A DNA stretch of 62,316 bases, taken from contig SVMB01000010.1 of NCBI GenBank assembly GCA_015067675.1, positions 1-62,316 of the forward strand, given 5' to 3'. The translations under genes were made by a program, and so were the position numbers. Under the pieces are notes generated by a model. It did no database searches, was not told the DNA's origin, and saw only the letters and a list, made by a program, of their open reading frames with translations. Position 1 is the first letter of the stretch, and the number at the start of each line of letters is the position of its first letter. This document shows, one piece after another, positions 26,625 through 34,816 of this stretch. The DNA is from Oscillospiraceae bacterium. Lineage in GTDB: Bacteria; Bacillota; Clostridia; Oscillospirales; QAMX01.

Positions 26625-27287
26625 TTAAAGCGATATCAGCCGCCCGTTTTCAAGCCTCAGCCGACGTCCGGCACGGGCGGCGACATCGGCGTCATGGGTA
26701 ATGAGAATCAGCGTGTGCCCTTCTCGGTGCAGCGATTCCAGCAATGCCATGATAGCGTCTGTGTTTGCTTCATCCAGATTGCCGGTGGGTTCGTCGGCGA
26801 GAATCAGCGACGGATTGCCCGCGCAGGCGCGGGCGATGGATACGCGCTGCTGCTGACCGCCGGAGAGTTCGCTGGGACGATGATGCATACGCTCGGAGAG
26901 TCCCACGGCATCCAGCGCACGCATTGCCATGCGGCGCCGCTCCTGCGGGGGAATGCCGCGGAAAACCAGCGGCAGTTCCACGTTTTCCAGTGCGGTGCAG
27001 CCTTCAATGAGCTGAAAGTCCTGAAAGACGAAGCCGATATGATCCCTGCGCAGCTGCGCGCGCATGGCAGGGGATGCGCGGCTGACGCTGCAGCCATCGA
27101 GCAGATATTCCCCCTGATCCGGCCTGTCAAGACAGCCCAGAATATGCATCAGGGTGCTCTTGCCGGAGCCGGAGCTTCCCACGATTGATACAAAATCGCC
27201 GTCTTCCACGGTGAGGTTTACCCCGTCCAGCGCCGTCACGGGTATGTTTCCCGGATAGCGGCGCGAAATGCCGGTGAGGCTGAGCAT
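26625..27287 (-). CDS. ABC transporter ATP-binding protein (LolD/MacB type), orphan
   Basis: A 220-aa nucleotide-binding subunit: Walker A GSSGSGKST, Q-loop FVFQDFQL, signature LSGGQQQRVS and Walker B LILADEPTGNLD. It is closest to the MacB/FtsE/LolD group that energises FtsX-like permeases. ATG 27287 is chosen with GGAGGG upstream. No permease is adjacent: the neighbours are a convergent dCMP deaminase and a divergent amidohydrolase. The partner must be elsewhere. Confidence 0.88.
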   Translation of the reverse strand: MLSLTGISRRYPGNIPVTALDGVNLTVEDGDFVSIVGSSGSGKSTLMHILGCLDRPDQGEYLLDGCSVSRASPAMRAQLRRDHIGFVFQDFQLIEGCTALENVELPLVFRGIPPQERRRMAMRALDAVGLSERMHHRPSELSGGQQQRVSIARACAGNPSLILADEPTGNLDEANTDAIMALLESLHREGHTLILITHDADVAARAGRRLRLENGRLISL

Positions 27288-27390
27288 ACTGTTCCCTCCA
27301 CTGAAGCTTTTGTGAGCAGTCAACCGGTATGCAGTATGTGCAGTTTCCTGCATGATATGCATAAATCCAGAACAAAGGACTTGAAACCGA

Positions 27391-28191
27391 ATGATCGGTC
27401 AGTTTCGGGTGTATGACGCCCACGCACATATCTTTCCCGGTAAAATCGCAGCCCGCGCCGTAGAGTCCATCGCCGAGTTCTATACGCTCGATATGGCGTT
27501 CGATGGCCTGCCGCACCAGCTGGACGAAATCAACCGCGCGGCAGGGATTGACGGTACCCTTGTCTTTTCCGCTGCCACCGTGCCGCATCAGGTGCGGACG
27601 ATCAACGATTTCATCGCCGCCAAATGCGAAAAGTATCCCCATTTCATCGGAATGGGCTGCCTGCATCCGAAGATGGACGGTATTCCGCAGGAGATCGAAC
27701 GCATCCGTGCGCTTGGCCTGCACGGCATCAAGTTCCATCCGGATTTTCAGAATTTCGACATCGATGATCCAGCTTTTCTGCCCATGTATCGGGAAATTGC
27801 TGCCAATCGGCTGCCTGTGATGTTTCATATGGGAGACAAGCGCTATGATCACTCCCGCCCCTGGAGGCTTGCCAATCTCCTGGAGAAGGTGCCGGATCTC
27901 ATCGCCATCGCAGCCCATTACGGCGGCTACAGCCATTGGGAAGAGGTACGCCGGTGTCTGAAGGGAAGCTCTGCGTGGTATGATACCTCGAGTTCACTGG
28001 CGTTTATGCCGGCGGAGTATTTCCGTGAACTTGGTTATGAACTGGGCATTGACAGGCTGCTGTTCGGTACGGATTACCCGATGTGGAACGTACACGATGA
28101 ACTCAAGCGGTTTGAAATGCTCGGGCTGCCGGATGAGGACAAGGCAAAGGTTCTCGGCGGCAATTTTGAACGGCTTTTTGGCATTGGTTAA
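27391..28191 (+). CDS. Amidohydrolase-family metal-dependent hydrolase
   Basis: A 266-aa TIM-barrel amidohydrolase (PF04909 type). Metal and catalytic residues are visible as HAH (11, 13), KFHPDFQ, FHMGD, AAHYGG and the C-terminal FGTDYPMW aspartate. Members act as hydrolases or decarboxylases on small acids; the substrate is not predictable. The start is ATG 27391 with AAAGGA upstream. A terminator follows, so it is separate from the dehydrogenase downstream. Confidence 0.85.
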   Translation: MIGQFRVYDAHAHIFPGKIAARAVESIAEFYTLDMAFDGLPHQLDEINRAAGIDGTLVFSAATVPHQVRTINDFIAAKCEKYPHFIGMGCLHPKMDGIPQEIERIRALGLHGIKFHPDFQNFDIDDPAFLPMYREIAANRLPVMFHMGDKRYDHSRPWRLANLLEKVPDLIAIAAHYGGYSHWEEVRRCLKGSSAWYDTSSSLAFMPAEYFRELGYELGIDRLLFGTDYPMWNVHDELKRFEMLGLPDEDKAKVLGGNFERLFGIG

Positions 28192-28208
28192 TCATGACGC
28201 TTTGACTG

Positions 28209-28241
28209 TGCGCTGCGAGCTTGTCCCGCAGCGCATTTTTT
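28209..28241 (+). terminator. Terminator after the amidohydrolase gene
   Basis: TGCGCTGCG (28209-28217) pairs with CGCAGCGCA (28227-28235), followed by six T residues. Confidence 0.9.
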
Positions 28242-28273
28242 ATAGGGTTTTTCGGGAAATGGTGCGGGATAGG

Positions 28274-28302
28274 TTGCTATTTTTCACTCGAACGGGTATA
28301 AT
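28274..28302 (+). promoter_or_regulatory. Promoter of the Ald-like/NlpC/PrpD run
   Basis: TTGCTA (28274-28279), a 17-base spacer and TATAAT (28297-28302), about 40 bases before the start at 28343. Confidence 0.75.
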
Positions 28303-28342
28303 GAAAACAAAGAATCCCCAAATCGTAAAGGAGAACGGTAAA

Positions 28343-29518
28343 ATGACTTTTGGCGTTTTGAAGGATATCAAGGTTGGCGAATATCGCGTGATTTGCACGC
28401 CCATGGAAGTGGCATCCATCGTCGCTGCCGGTCATACGGTGCTGGTGCAGAAGGATTGCGGCCGCGCGGCAGGCTTCCCTGATGAAGCCTATGCCAAAAT
28501 GGGCGCAGAGGTCGTTGAAACAGCGCAGGAAATGTGGGATCGCTGCGATTTCCTGGCCAAGGTCAAGGAAATTGAACCCTCTGAGTACGATTATCTGCGC
28601 GAGGGGCAGATGATCTACTGCTGCATCCATCCAGCAGGTCATCCCGAAGAGGTGCAGGCCATTCTGGACAGTAAATGTATTGCCATTACCGCAGAGGACA
28701 GCCATCGCTACGGCTCACCCAACTGCGAAGCAGCCGGTAAGCAGGGCGCGCTGTTCGGACTGGAATCCATGCTGACCATCAACGGCGGCAAGGGCAAGTT
28801 TGTCGGCGGCTTTGCCGGTGCTCCCGGCATGAATGTACTCATCCTCGGCGGCGGCGTCGTGGGTCAGGGCGCCCTGTCGGTGCTGCATGCGCTGGGTGCC
28901 AATGTCACCGTCATGGATATCAACGTCGGCCTGCTGCGTACCCTCGGAGATCGCTACAACCAGAAGATCAATACCATGTACTGTACCAGGGAAGCCATTG
29001 CTTCCGTGCTGCCCCAGACCGATATGGTGCTCAACTGCGTCAAATGGCCCAAGCAGCGCAAGGATTTCCTCATTGACAAGGAAATGCTCAAGCTCATGGA
29101 GCCCGGTTCTGTCCTCGTGGATATCTCCAACGATGATCCCGGTGCCATTGAGTCCAGCCATGAGACCCATCACGACAATCCCCGCTATGTGGTCAACGGC
29201 GTAGTCCACTACTGCGTGTCCAATATTCCCGGTGCGGTGGCCCATTCCACCTCTGTGGCGCTGGCGTCTGAGACCCTGCCGATGCTGCTGAGCATCATGA
29301 ACAACGGCCTGACCGAGGCATGCGTCCGCGACGGATTTATCCGCCGCAGCCTGACGGCCTACAAGGGCTATCTGACTCACGAGGAAACCTCCGGCATTCA
29401 GGGTCGTCCCTGGATTCGTCCCGAGGACATTCTCGGCATTTCCGACCGTAAGCTCGATCCCGCACCTCCTGCGACCACCACGAAGTCCGATAACTTCTAC
29501 ACCTGCTGCAATAAGTAA
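28343..29518 (+). CDS. Alanine dehydrogenase/PNT-family oxidoreductase, divergent
   Basis: A 391-aa NAD(P)-binding enzyme of the AlaDh/PNT family. VLILGGGVVGQGAL is the Rossmann GxGxxG, followed by an acidic strand end (TVMDIN). GVVHYCVSNIPGAVAHSTS closely matches the alanine dehydrogenase signature. KVKE retains the substrate lysine, but the canonical HLAAEP loop reads CIHPAGHPEE and YETV reads AEDSHR, so the substrate may not be L-alanine. ATG 28343 has AAAGGAG nine bases upstream. It heads a run with the NlpC/P60 and PrpD genes. Confidence 0.8.
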   Translation: MTFGVLKDIKVGEYRVICTPMEVASIVAAGHTVLVQKDCGRAAGFPDEAYAKMGAEVVETAQEMWDRCDFLAKVKEIEPSEYDYLREGQMIYCCIHPAGHPEEVQAILDSKCIAITAEDSHRYGSPNCEAAGKQGALFGLESMLTINGGKGKFVGGFAGAPGMNVLILGGGVVGQGALSVLHALGANVTVMDINVGLLRTLGDRYNQKINTMYCTREAIASVLPQTDMVLNCVKWPKQRKDFLIDKEMLKLMEPGSVLVDISNDDPGAIESSHETHHDNPRYVVNGVVHYCVSNIPGAVAHSTSVALASETLPMLLSIMNNGLTEACVRDGFIRRSLTAYKGYLTHEETSGIQGRPWIRPEDILGISDRKLDPAPPATTTKSDNFYTCCNK

Positions 29519-29611
29519 GGGAAAACCGACGTGGATGTGCGGCTGAGCTTTGTGTCGCGCATGTCGGATGAAATGATAACCTTTGCTGATAGAACAGAGG
29601 TGGAGACTTCT

Positions 29612-31093
29612 ATGAACGAGAATATCAAACTGGACGCACTGATGGCCGTGGTGTCTGCGTACTTAAAGCGCGGCTGTGATCTTCAATATGATCAGCGCAG
29701 CATGGACCGCATTTTGCAGCTCACGCCCCGCCGCCGCAAGCGTCTGCCGCCGGAGGCGGCGACGCCTGATCACACGCTGTTTCTGGATTGCTCCGGCTAT
29801 GTCAGTGCAATTTTTTATGAAACCTTTGGCTATGAGCTGCCCTCTGACCTGACCTGGCATATGATTGACCTGGTGGAACCGCAAGTCTATTACTATGAAA
29901 TAACCCATCAGGAGACGGCGGAAGAACGCGGCGCGATCGAAGCAGAGCTCCGGGCGCTTCTGCAGCCCGGAGACATCATTACCTATGACCGCTATGTGGG
30001 ATCGGGCCATACGATGCTCTACCTTGGCAATGACCGCTATACCGATTGTACCGCAGGTGGTCGCCCCGATGGTTATGATTACGCAGGACGCAAAAACCGA
30101 TACTATCCCGAGGGCGGCTTGTTTGTGCAGCCGCTTGAGAAGCTTTTCGCGTGTGAAAACGGCGGGCTTGCGCCGTCAAATGTGTTTCATGAGAAGAAAC
30201 GCCGTTTTGCGGTCTCGCGTCCGTTGGAGCGTATGGGAGAGCCGACGCCGCGCTCTCTTGCACGGCTTGGAGATGCCCGGGATCTTGTATGTGCTGTGAC
30301 GACCTCCCACCCCGGAGCCAAAATGGCCGATGCGGGGGATACGGTGATCTATACGCTGCGGGTGCGCAGCTTCCGGGAAGAAAACTGTACGGTGAATATC
30401 TCCCTGGAGGCAGGGCTCACGGGTGACGGGACGGTGCAGTGCATGCTTCCGGCGCACGGCGGGACGGAGGTACGCTTTGCGCTGCAGGTGAAAGATACGC
30501 AGGCGATGTGGATCAGGCCGCAGATAACGGTGAACACCCTGGATGTCTGGACGCCCCGGGTGCTGCTTGGTAAACTTCCGACGCAGGAGCGTCTTTCGCG
30601 GCTGTGCGCGGATTTTGAACGTGAACTGGCCGTATGCGGCGATGCGCTGCAGGCTGCAGCACGGGCTTACGCAGCGCGGGGCATCCCGATGGCAGAAAGG
30701 GGCCGGGAGTTTGTGTTCAGCCATTTTTATCTGCATGATTCGCCTGCCGGCGATGTGCTTTCCCGACGTCCGCAGGATCCCCGGAAAGATCTGTCCGTCT
30801 GGGGAATGTTTGGCGGTACCGGCGTGATTACCGCCGAAATGGCCACTTCCGACGGCATGCGCTGTACTCAGCTTGAGCGGCGGGATCTGATGCCGGGCGA
30901 CGTGATCCTTTGCTGTGATGACGCCTGCGGGCATGGCTGTTACGGCAGCTTTTACGACGGTGAGTGTCTGACAGGAGCCTTTGAGGACGGCGAATGTGTG
31001 CGCAGCATCCGGGATGAGGAGCTGGATGCTTTTGTAGACAGCCTGTTTGGTCGATACGCCTTTATCCTGCTGCGCCCGTTTCAGGCGCAGTAA
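29612..31093 (+). CDS. NlpC/P60-like cysteine hydrolase with tandem modules, no export signal
   Basis: A 493-aa protein. FLDCSGYVSAIF carries the catalytic Cys60 of an NlpC/P60 (CHAP-like) fold, and PGDIITYDRYVGSGHTMLYLG the matching His133. The middle (about 235-330) looks like an Ig-like beta domain. The C-terminal 140 residues resemble a second module (MPGDVILCCDDACGHGCYG) without an obvious nucleophile position. There is no signal peptide, unusual for peptidoglycan peptidases. ATG 29612 is preferred for its GAGGTGGAG site; GTG 29531 is an alternative. It lies between an Ald-like and a PrpD gene. Confidence 0.65.
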   Translation: MNENIKLDALMAVVSAYLKRGCDLQYDQRSMDRILQLTPRRRKRLPPEAATPDHTLFLDCSGYVSAIFYETFGYELPSDLTWHMIDLVEPQVYYYEITHQETAEERGAIEAELRALLQPGDIITYDRYVGSGHTMLYLGNDRYTDCTAGGRPDGYDYAGRKNRYYPEGGLFVQPLEKLFACENGGLAPSNVFHEKKRRFAVSRPLERMGEPTPRSLARLGDARDLVCAVTTSHPGAKMADAGDTVIYTLRVRSFREENCTVNISLEAGLTGDGTVQCMLPAHGGTEVRFALQVKDTQAMWIRPQITVNTLDVWTPRVLLGKLPTQERLSRLCADFERELAVCGDALQAAARAYAARGIPMAERGREFVFSHFYLHDSPAGDVLSRRPQDPRKDLSVWGMFGGTGVITAEMATSDGMRCTQLERRDLMPGDVILCCDDACGHGCYGSFYDGECLTGAFEDGECVRSIRDEELDAFVDSLFGRYAFILLRPFQAQ

Positions 31094-31113
31094 AGCCCGG
31101 CGGAGGTAAGAAG

Positions 31114-32445
31114 ATGCATTTTGAAACCACATACAAGCTTGAAGATTTCATTCTGAACACCCGCTGGGAGGAGCTGCCCGACGCTGTGCAGACCCGTATG
31201 AAGGGCTGCTTTGTGGATCTGATGGGAGCGCTGCTCATCGGAAGCCGTTCTGATCAGTTCAAAGTGGGCGTAAAGCTTGCCCATACCCTCTACGGCAGCG
31301 GCAAAATCCCGGTGGTAGGTACCGCAGACCGCTTCAATTTCATGGGCGCGTCTGCGGCTATGGGGCATTCCTCCAATGCATACGACATCGACGACGGCCA
31401 TAACCTGATCCGCGCCCATCCGGGCACATCCTTCGTGGGCGCACTGCTGGCGGCGGCCTGCGAAAAGGGCCTTTCCCGCAACGAGTTTCTGGCGGCGATG
31501 GTGGTGGCCTATGAGACCACGATCCGCTCGGGCGCGGCGATCATGGATTACTACCAGTACGCCCATTCCAGCGGTACCTTCGGTGCGGTGGGCACTGCCG
31601 CCGGTGTCGGACGCATCTACGGCTTTACCCGGGAACAGATGAACCATGTGCTCTCTGTGGCAGAGTTCAATGCACCGCTGGTGCCGGGTATTCGCAGCGT
31701 GGAGTATCCGTCGATGAACAAGGACGGCGTACCCTTTGGCGTGATGATCGGCGCGCTGGCGGTGATGGAGGTGCTCTCGGGCTTTGAGGGCAACAAAAAC
31801 CTGCTGGAAGCCGACGAATATGCCCACTATCTGGATGATCTGGGCCAGAAGTGGGAGGTTATGAACCTCTACTTCAAGCCCTACACCTGCTGCCGGTGGG
31901 CTCATCCCGTAATCGACGCCTGTATCGGGCTGATGCGAGAGCATAAACTTGTACCCGCCGACGTGAAACACGTCTCGGTAAAAACCTTCCACCGGGCGAC
32001 GCTGCTTTCAAAGATCGTACCCGCCACCGTGGATGAGGCGCAGTACAATATTGCCTATCCCGTGGCGGCGGCGCTGGTATACGGCGACTTTGGATACGCG
32101 CAGGTGCGGCAGGAATCGCTGGGCGATCCGGTCGTGGTGGCGATGATGGACAAGCTCTCCTTTGAGACCGACGAGGCACTGGACCGTCAGTTCCCTGCAC
32201 GGCGCATCTGCCGGGTGGTGCTTACCACCGTGGACGGCAGGGTATTTGAATCACCGGAGTGCGAGCCGCGGGGCGAGGCCTGTGAAAACATTGGCCTTGA
32301 TTGGCTCTGCGATAAGTTTGAGCGCATTGCAGGTCCTGTGACGGATGCGGAGAGCCGTGCAAAACTGGTTTCCATGATGACCGGCGATGAGGATGTGCCG
32401 GTGCAGGCGATTGTCGAAGAGGCAAACCGTGGTCTTGGCCTGTGA
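31114..32445 (+). CDS. MmgE/PrpD family protein
   Basis: A 443-aa helical protein of the 2-methylcitrate dehydratase/aconitate-decarboxylase superfamily. Family landmarks are GHSSNAYDIDDGH (active-site Asp/His region), HPGTSFVGALLAA, and KPYTCCRWAHPVIDA where PrpD has the K-x-C-R-H segment. No prpB or prpC is present, so propionate catabolism is not supported; MmgE/PrpD proteins act on varied small acids. Twenty bases separate it from the NlpC gene, consistent with one operon. Confidence 0.85.
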   Translation: MHFETTYKLEDFILNTRWEELPDAVQTRMKGCFVDLMGALLIGSRSDQFKVGVKLAHTLYGSGKIPVVGTADRFNFMGASAAMGHSSNAYDIDDGHNLIRAHPGTSFVGALLAAACEKGLSRNEFLAAMVVAYETTIRSGAAIMDYYQYAHSSGTFGAVGTAAGVGRIYGFTREQMNHVLSVAEFNAPLVPGIRSVEYPSMNKDGVPFGVMIGALAVMEVLSGFEGNKNLLEADEYAHYLDDLGQKWEVMNLYFKPYTCCRWAHPVIDACIGLMREHKLVPADVKHVSVKTFHRATLLSKIVPATVDEAQYNIAYPVAAALVYGDFGYAQVRQESLGDPVVVAMMDKLSFETDEALDRQFPARRICRVVLTTVDGRVFESPECEPRGEACENIGLDWLCDKFERIAGPVTDAESRAKLVSMMTGDEDVPVQAIVEEANRGLGL

Positions 32446-32465
32446 AATCGGCGTAAACAGATCAA

Positions 32466-32499
32466 AACCCCAGTGCGGAGCAGTCTCCGCACTGGGGTT
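32466..32499. terminator. Terminator between convergent prpD-like and pepD genes
   Basis: A perfect 15-bp stem (32466-32480 with 32485-32499) with loop CAGT. The symmetrical AA/TT ends allow action in both directions. Confidence 0.8.
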
Positions 32500-32536
32500 G
32501 CGCATTTCATGGATGCATTTTCCCTGCTTTCAGCGT

Positions 32537-33988
32537 TTACTCAGCAAGCAGAGCCGTGAAAACCTGCCAGAAGGGCAGAACTTCGTCCAACAGCAGACAC
32601 TCAGATGTGGTGTGCGCTCCCTGAGAGGACGGCTTGAAGCCGACGGCATCCATGTCAGGGACGGTGCCGAGGATGATGCCGGTCTCGATGCCGCCGTGAA
32701 TGCGGCTCATAGACATTTCAGAACCGTGAATCCGGCGGTGAAGCGCTGCAATTGTCTCGCGCAGCGGAGAGTCGGCGTGGCATGGCCAACCGTCGTAACC
32801 GTCGAGTACGCGTGTTGTCAATCCCAGGGCGGCAAGGTCTGCCGAGCAGCACGCAAAGAGTGCATCGCGCTCGGTGTCGCTTTCGGAGCGAACGGTGTAG
32901 TCGAGGGTGAACTCTGTACCGGAGAGCGAAAAGCCGGTGACGACGCTTGAAGTAATGATGACACCGGGCGTGTTTTCATCCATGTGAGTGGGGGCGGAGC
33001 GCACGCAGGAGAGCGCGCGGGCAGCGGTGCGCGTGGAAGCTTCATCGAGGGCGGCGGAGACGCTTTCGATGTCCGCGACATGAATGCTGACCTCCGGATC
33101 GGCGTCAAGATAGGCTGCAAATAATTCGGCGGCGACTTCGTCGATGCGGGCGCGCAGCGCGCAGGCAGCGGCGGCGTCAATACAGATAACCGCGTCGGCT
33201 CCGGGGAGAATTGCTCGGCCAAGAGGCATGGCCCGCGCAAGCCGGATGTCAAATTCTGCGCTGAGGCGTGTCAGCAAATCGCCCAGAAGGTTTGCCGCGC
33301 ACATTCGCCCGGCAGCAATCATCAGGCCGCTGTGTCCGCCAAGGCCGCCGCTGATGGTAAGCCTGAGTGCCTGCAGACCGGCGGCATCAGCCGTGGTCAG
33401 AGATGCCGACGCGCTGCATTTTTTACAGCCGGCGCTGGAAATGCAGATGGAGTGGCTGGAGCCGCAGTCCATGTTGATCATGCGGCGTGCACGCAGCTTT
33501 GCAGTATCAAAACCACGGATGCCCATCAGGCCGGTCTCTTCTCTGACCGTGAACAGCAGCTCAAGCGCAGGATGCGGAATATCCTCGGAGAAGGCGACCG
33601 CCATCATCGAAGCAACACCGACGCCGTTGTCGGAGCCGAGATTGGTGCCCGCGCCGCGCAGCATATTGCCGTCAATCTCAAGATTGATGGGATCAGTCAG
33701 GAAGTCAAAGCTGACGCCGTCCTCGACCGCGGCGACCATGTCCAGATGGGACTGGATCAGCAGTACCGGCCGGTTTTCAAGCCCGGGAGACGCCGGAACA
33801 CGCATGAAAAGATTGCCTTCGGCGTCAATTTCGCAGGGAATCCCGCGTTTTTCAGCTTCAGCGCAGATGAAGGCCGTGACCGCCTGCTCATGGCCGCTCT
33901 GACGGGGAATCTGAGTAATTTCACAGAACCAGTGATAGAAAGCCTTCGGTTCACGGCCGGTCAATTCGTTGTAAACGTCGATATACAT
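32537..33988 (-). CDS. pepD: Aminoacyl-histidine dipeptidase (M20, PepD-like)
   Basis: A 483-aa di-zinc M20 peptidase acting on Xaa-His and other dipeptides in the cytosol. QSHLDMV (metal His/Asp), GSDNGVGVA (bridging Asp), REETGLMG (catalytic and metal Glu) and DCGSS are the PepD motifs. HGGIETG near the C-terminus holds the last metal His. ATG 33988 is chosen with GGAGG six bases upstream. It is transcribed behind the small kinase gene from a strong promoter. Confidence 0.9.
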   Translation of the reverse strand: MYIDVYNELTGREPKAFYHWFCEITQIPRQSGHEQAVTAFICAEAEKRGIPCEIDAEGNLFMRVPASPGLENRPVLLIQSHLDMVAAVEDGVSFDFLTDPINLEIDGNMLRGAGTNLGSDNGVGVASMMAVAFSEDIPHPALELLFTVREETGLMGIRGFDTAKLRARRMINMDCGSSHSICISSAGCKKCSASASLTTADAAGLQALRLTISGGLGGHSGLMIAAGRMCAANLLGDLLTRLSAEFDIRLARAMPLGRAILPGADAVICIDAAAACALRARIDEVAAELFAAYLDADPEVSIHVADIESVSAALDEASTRTAARALSCVRSAPTHMDENTPGVIITSSVVTGFSLSGTEFTLDYTVRSESDTERDALFACCSADLAALGLTTRVLDGYDGWPCHADSPLRETIAALHRRIHGSEMSMSRIHGGIETGIILGTVPDMDAVGFKPSSQGAHTTSECLLLDEVLPFWQVFTALLAE

Positions 33989-34014
33989 AGCTGCCTCCAA
34001 TACTTGATGCGTGT

Positions 34015-34533
34015 TCAGACGCCGAAATCATCCGGTATATCGCGGGTTACGTCACCGTAGATGCGCTCGACGGCCTCGTCGAAGCTCACGTCTTTTGTCA
34101 GGATGACTTCGGGGATGATTCCGATAAAGTCCTTCTCCTTCCACCAGCGTCGCATATCCGCCTCGCCGAAATTGAAGCGAACGGACTTGGTTTCGTGCCG
34201 GGCGAGGGTTTCCTCGAAAGGCAGATCGTAGTAGTAGGCGTGGATATCATCGCCGAAGAGCGCGATTGCCTCTTCAAAGAGCGGACGATAGACCTCCGCA
34301 TCGAGGATACCTTCGAGGATCGTGACCTGTGAGTGAGCATGACCGTAGCGCAGCAGGGCGATGAGCAGCGGCAGCGCGGGGGTACCTGCACCGTCGTGAG
34401 CCCAGAGCATCTCACGCCGGACGGTGTCGTGTGGGATCATCATGGTATTGCGGCCGAATCTGTGCTGCAGCGCAGTGGCGACGGTGGTCTTGCCGGAACC
34501 GGAGTTGCCGCGCAGGATGATGAGCTTTTTCAT
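34015..34533 (-). CDS. Small P-loop kinase-like protein
   Basis: A 172-aa P-loop protein: Walker A RGNSGSGKTT at the N-terminus, then HDTVRREML (kinase-type substrate Asp) and a lid-like helical region (HETKSVRFNFGE). This is the fold of zeta-toxin/chloramphenicol-phosphotransferase/adenylate-kinase-like small-molecule kinases. Substrate unknown. ATG 34533 has GGGAGG eight bases upstream. A distant relative lies at 48345. There is no antitoxin-like partner next to it, so a toxin role is not supported. Confidence 0.8.
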   Translation of the reverse strand: MKKLIILRGNSGSGKTTVATALQHRFGRNTMMIPHDTVRREMLWAHDGAGTPALPLLIALLRYGHAHSQVTILEGILDAEVYRPLFEEAIALFGDDIHAYYYDLPFEETLARHETKSVRFNFGEADMRRWWKEKDFIGIIPEVILTKDVSFDEAVERIYGDVTRDIPDDFGV

Positions 34534-34562
34534 GCAATGCCTCCCGGAAAGTGTATGAGGAC

Positions 34563-34591
34563 AGTATAGCACAAGAACGTATGTTTGTCAA
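34563..34591 (-). promoter_or_regulatory. Near-consensus promoter of the kinase-pepD operon
   Basis: On the minus strand, TTGACA (34591-34586), a 17-base spacer and TATACT (34568-34563), 30 bases upstream of the start at 34533. Confidence 0.85.
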
Positions 34592-34735
34592 TCGAGATGC
34601 GGTTATAGCTAATCAACTGCGGGATTGCGGTTATCGTTTGGACATCAATCCTGTCGGAGATGGATTCCGTTGAGAGGGATCCTGCTTTTTATCCGCCTGT
34701 TTTGTGACGGGTGCAAATGAAGAGTACTTTTAATG

Positions 34736-34774
34736 GACAATCGGCTTGTCTTTGAACAATGTATCGGATATAAT
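34736..34774 (+). promoter_or_regulatory. Promoter of the island regulator with operator-like repeat
   Basis: TTGTCT (34746-34751), a 17-base spacer and TATAAT (34769-34774). A perfect inverted repeat GACAA-TCGGC-TTGTC (34736-34750) overlaps the -35, and a third GACAA lies at 34777-34781. This suggests autoregulation or another repressor site. The remaining bases from 34592 to 34735 show nothing recognisable. Confidence 0.6.
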
Positions 34775-34816
34775 GTGACAATGGAGAATATAACTGATTG
34801 TATGAGGTAGTTTGGC

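Noticed and set aside
31114-32445. 2-methylcitrate cycle (prp) operon
   Set aside because: Only a MmgE/PrpD homologue is present; no prpB or prpC, and the neighbours do not fit propionate catabolism.
34015-34533. Zeta-type toxin of a toxin-antitoxin pair
   Set aside because: The P-loop fold fits, but no small antitoxin gene is adjacent and the gene is transcribed with pepD from a strong promoter.
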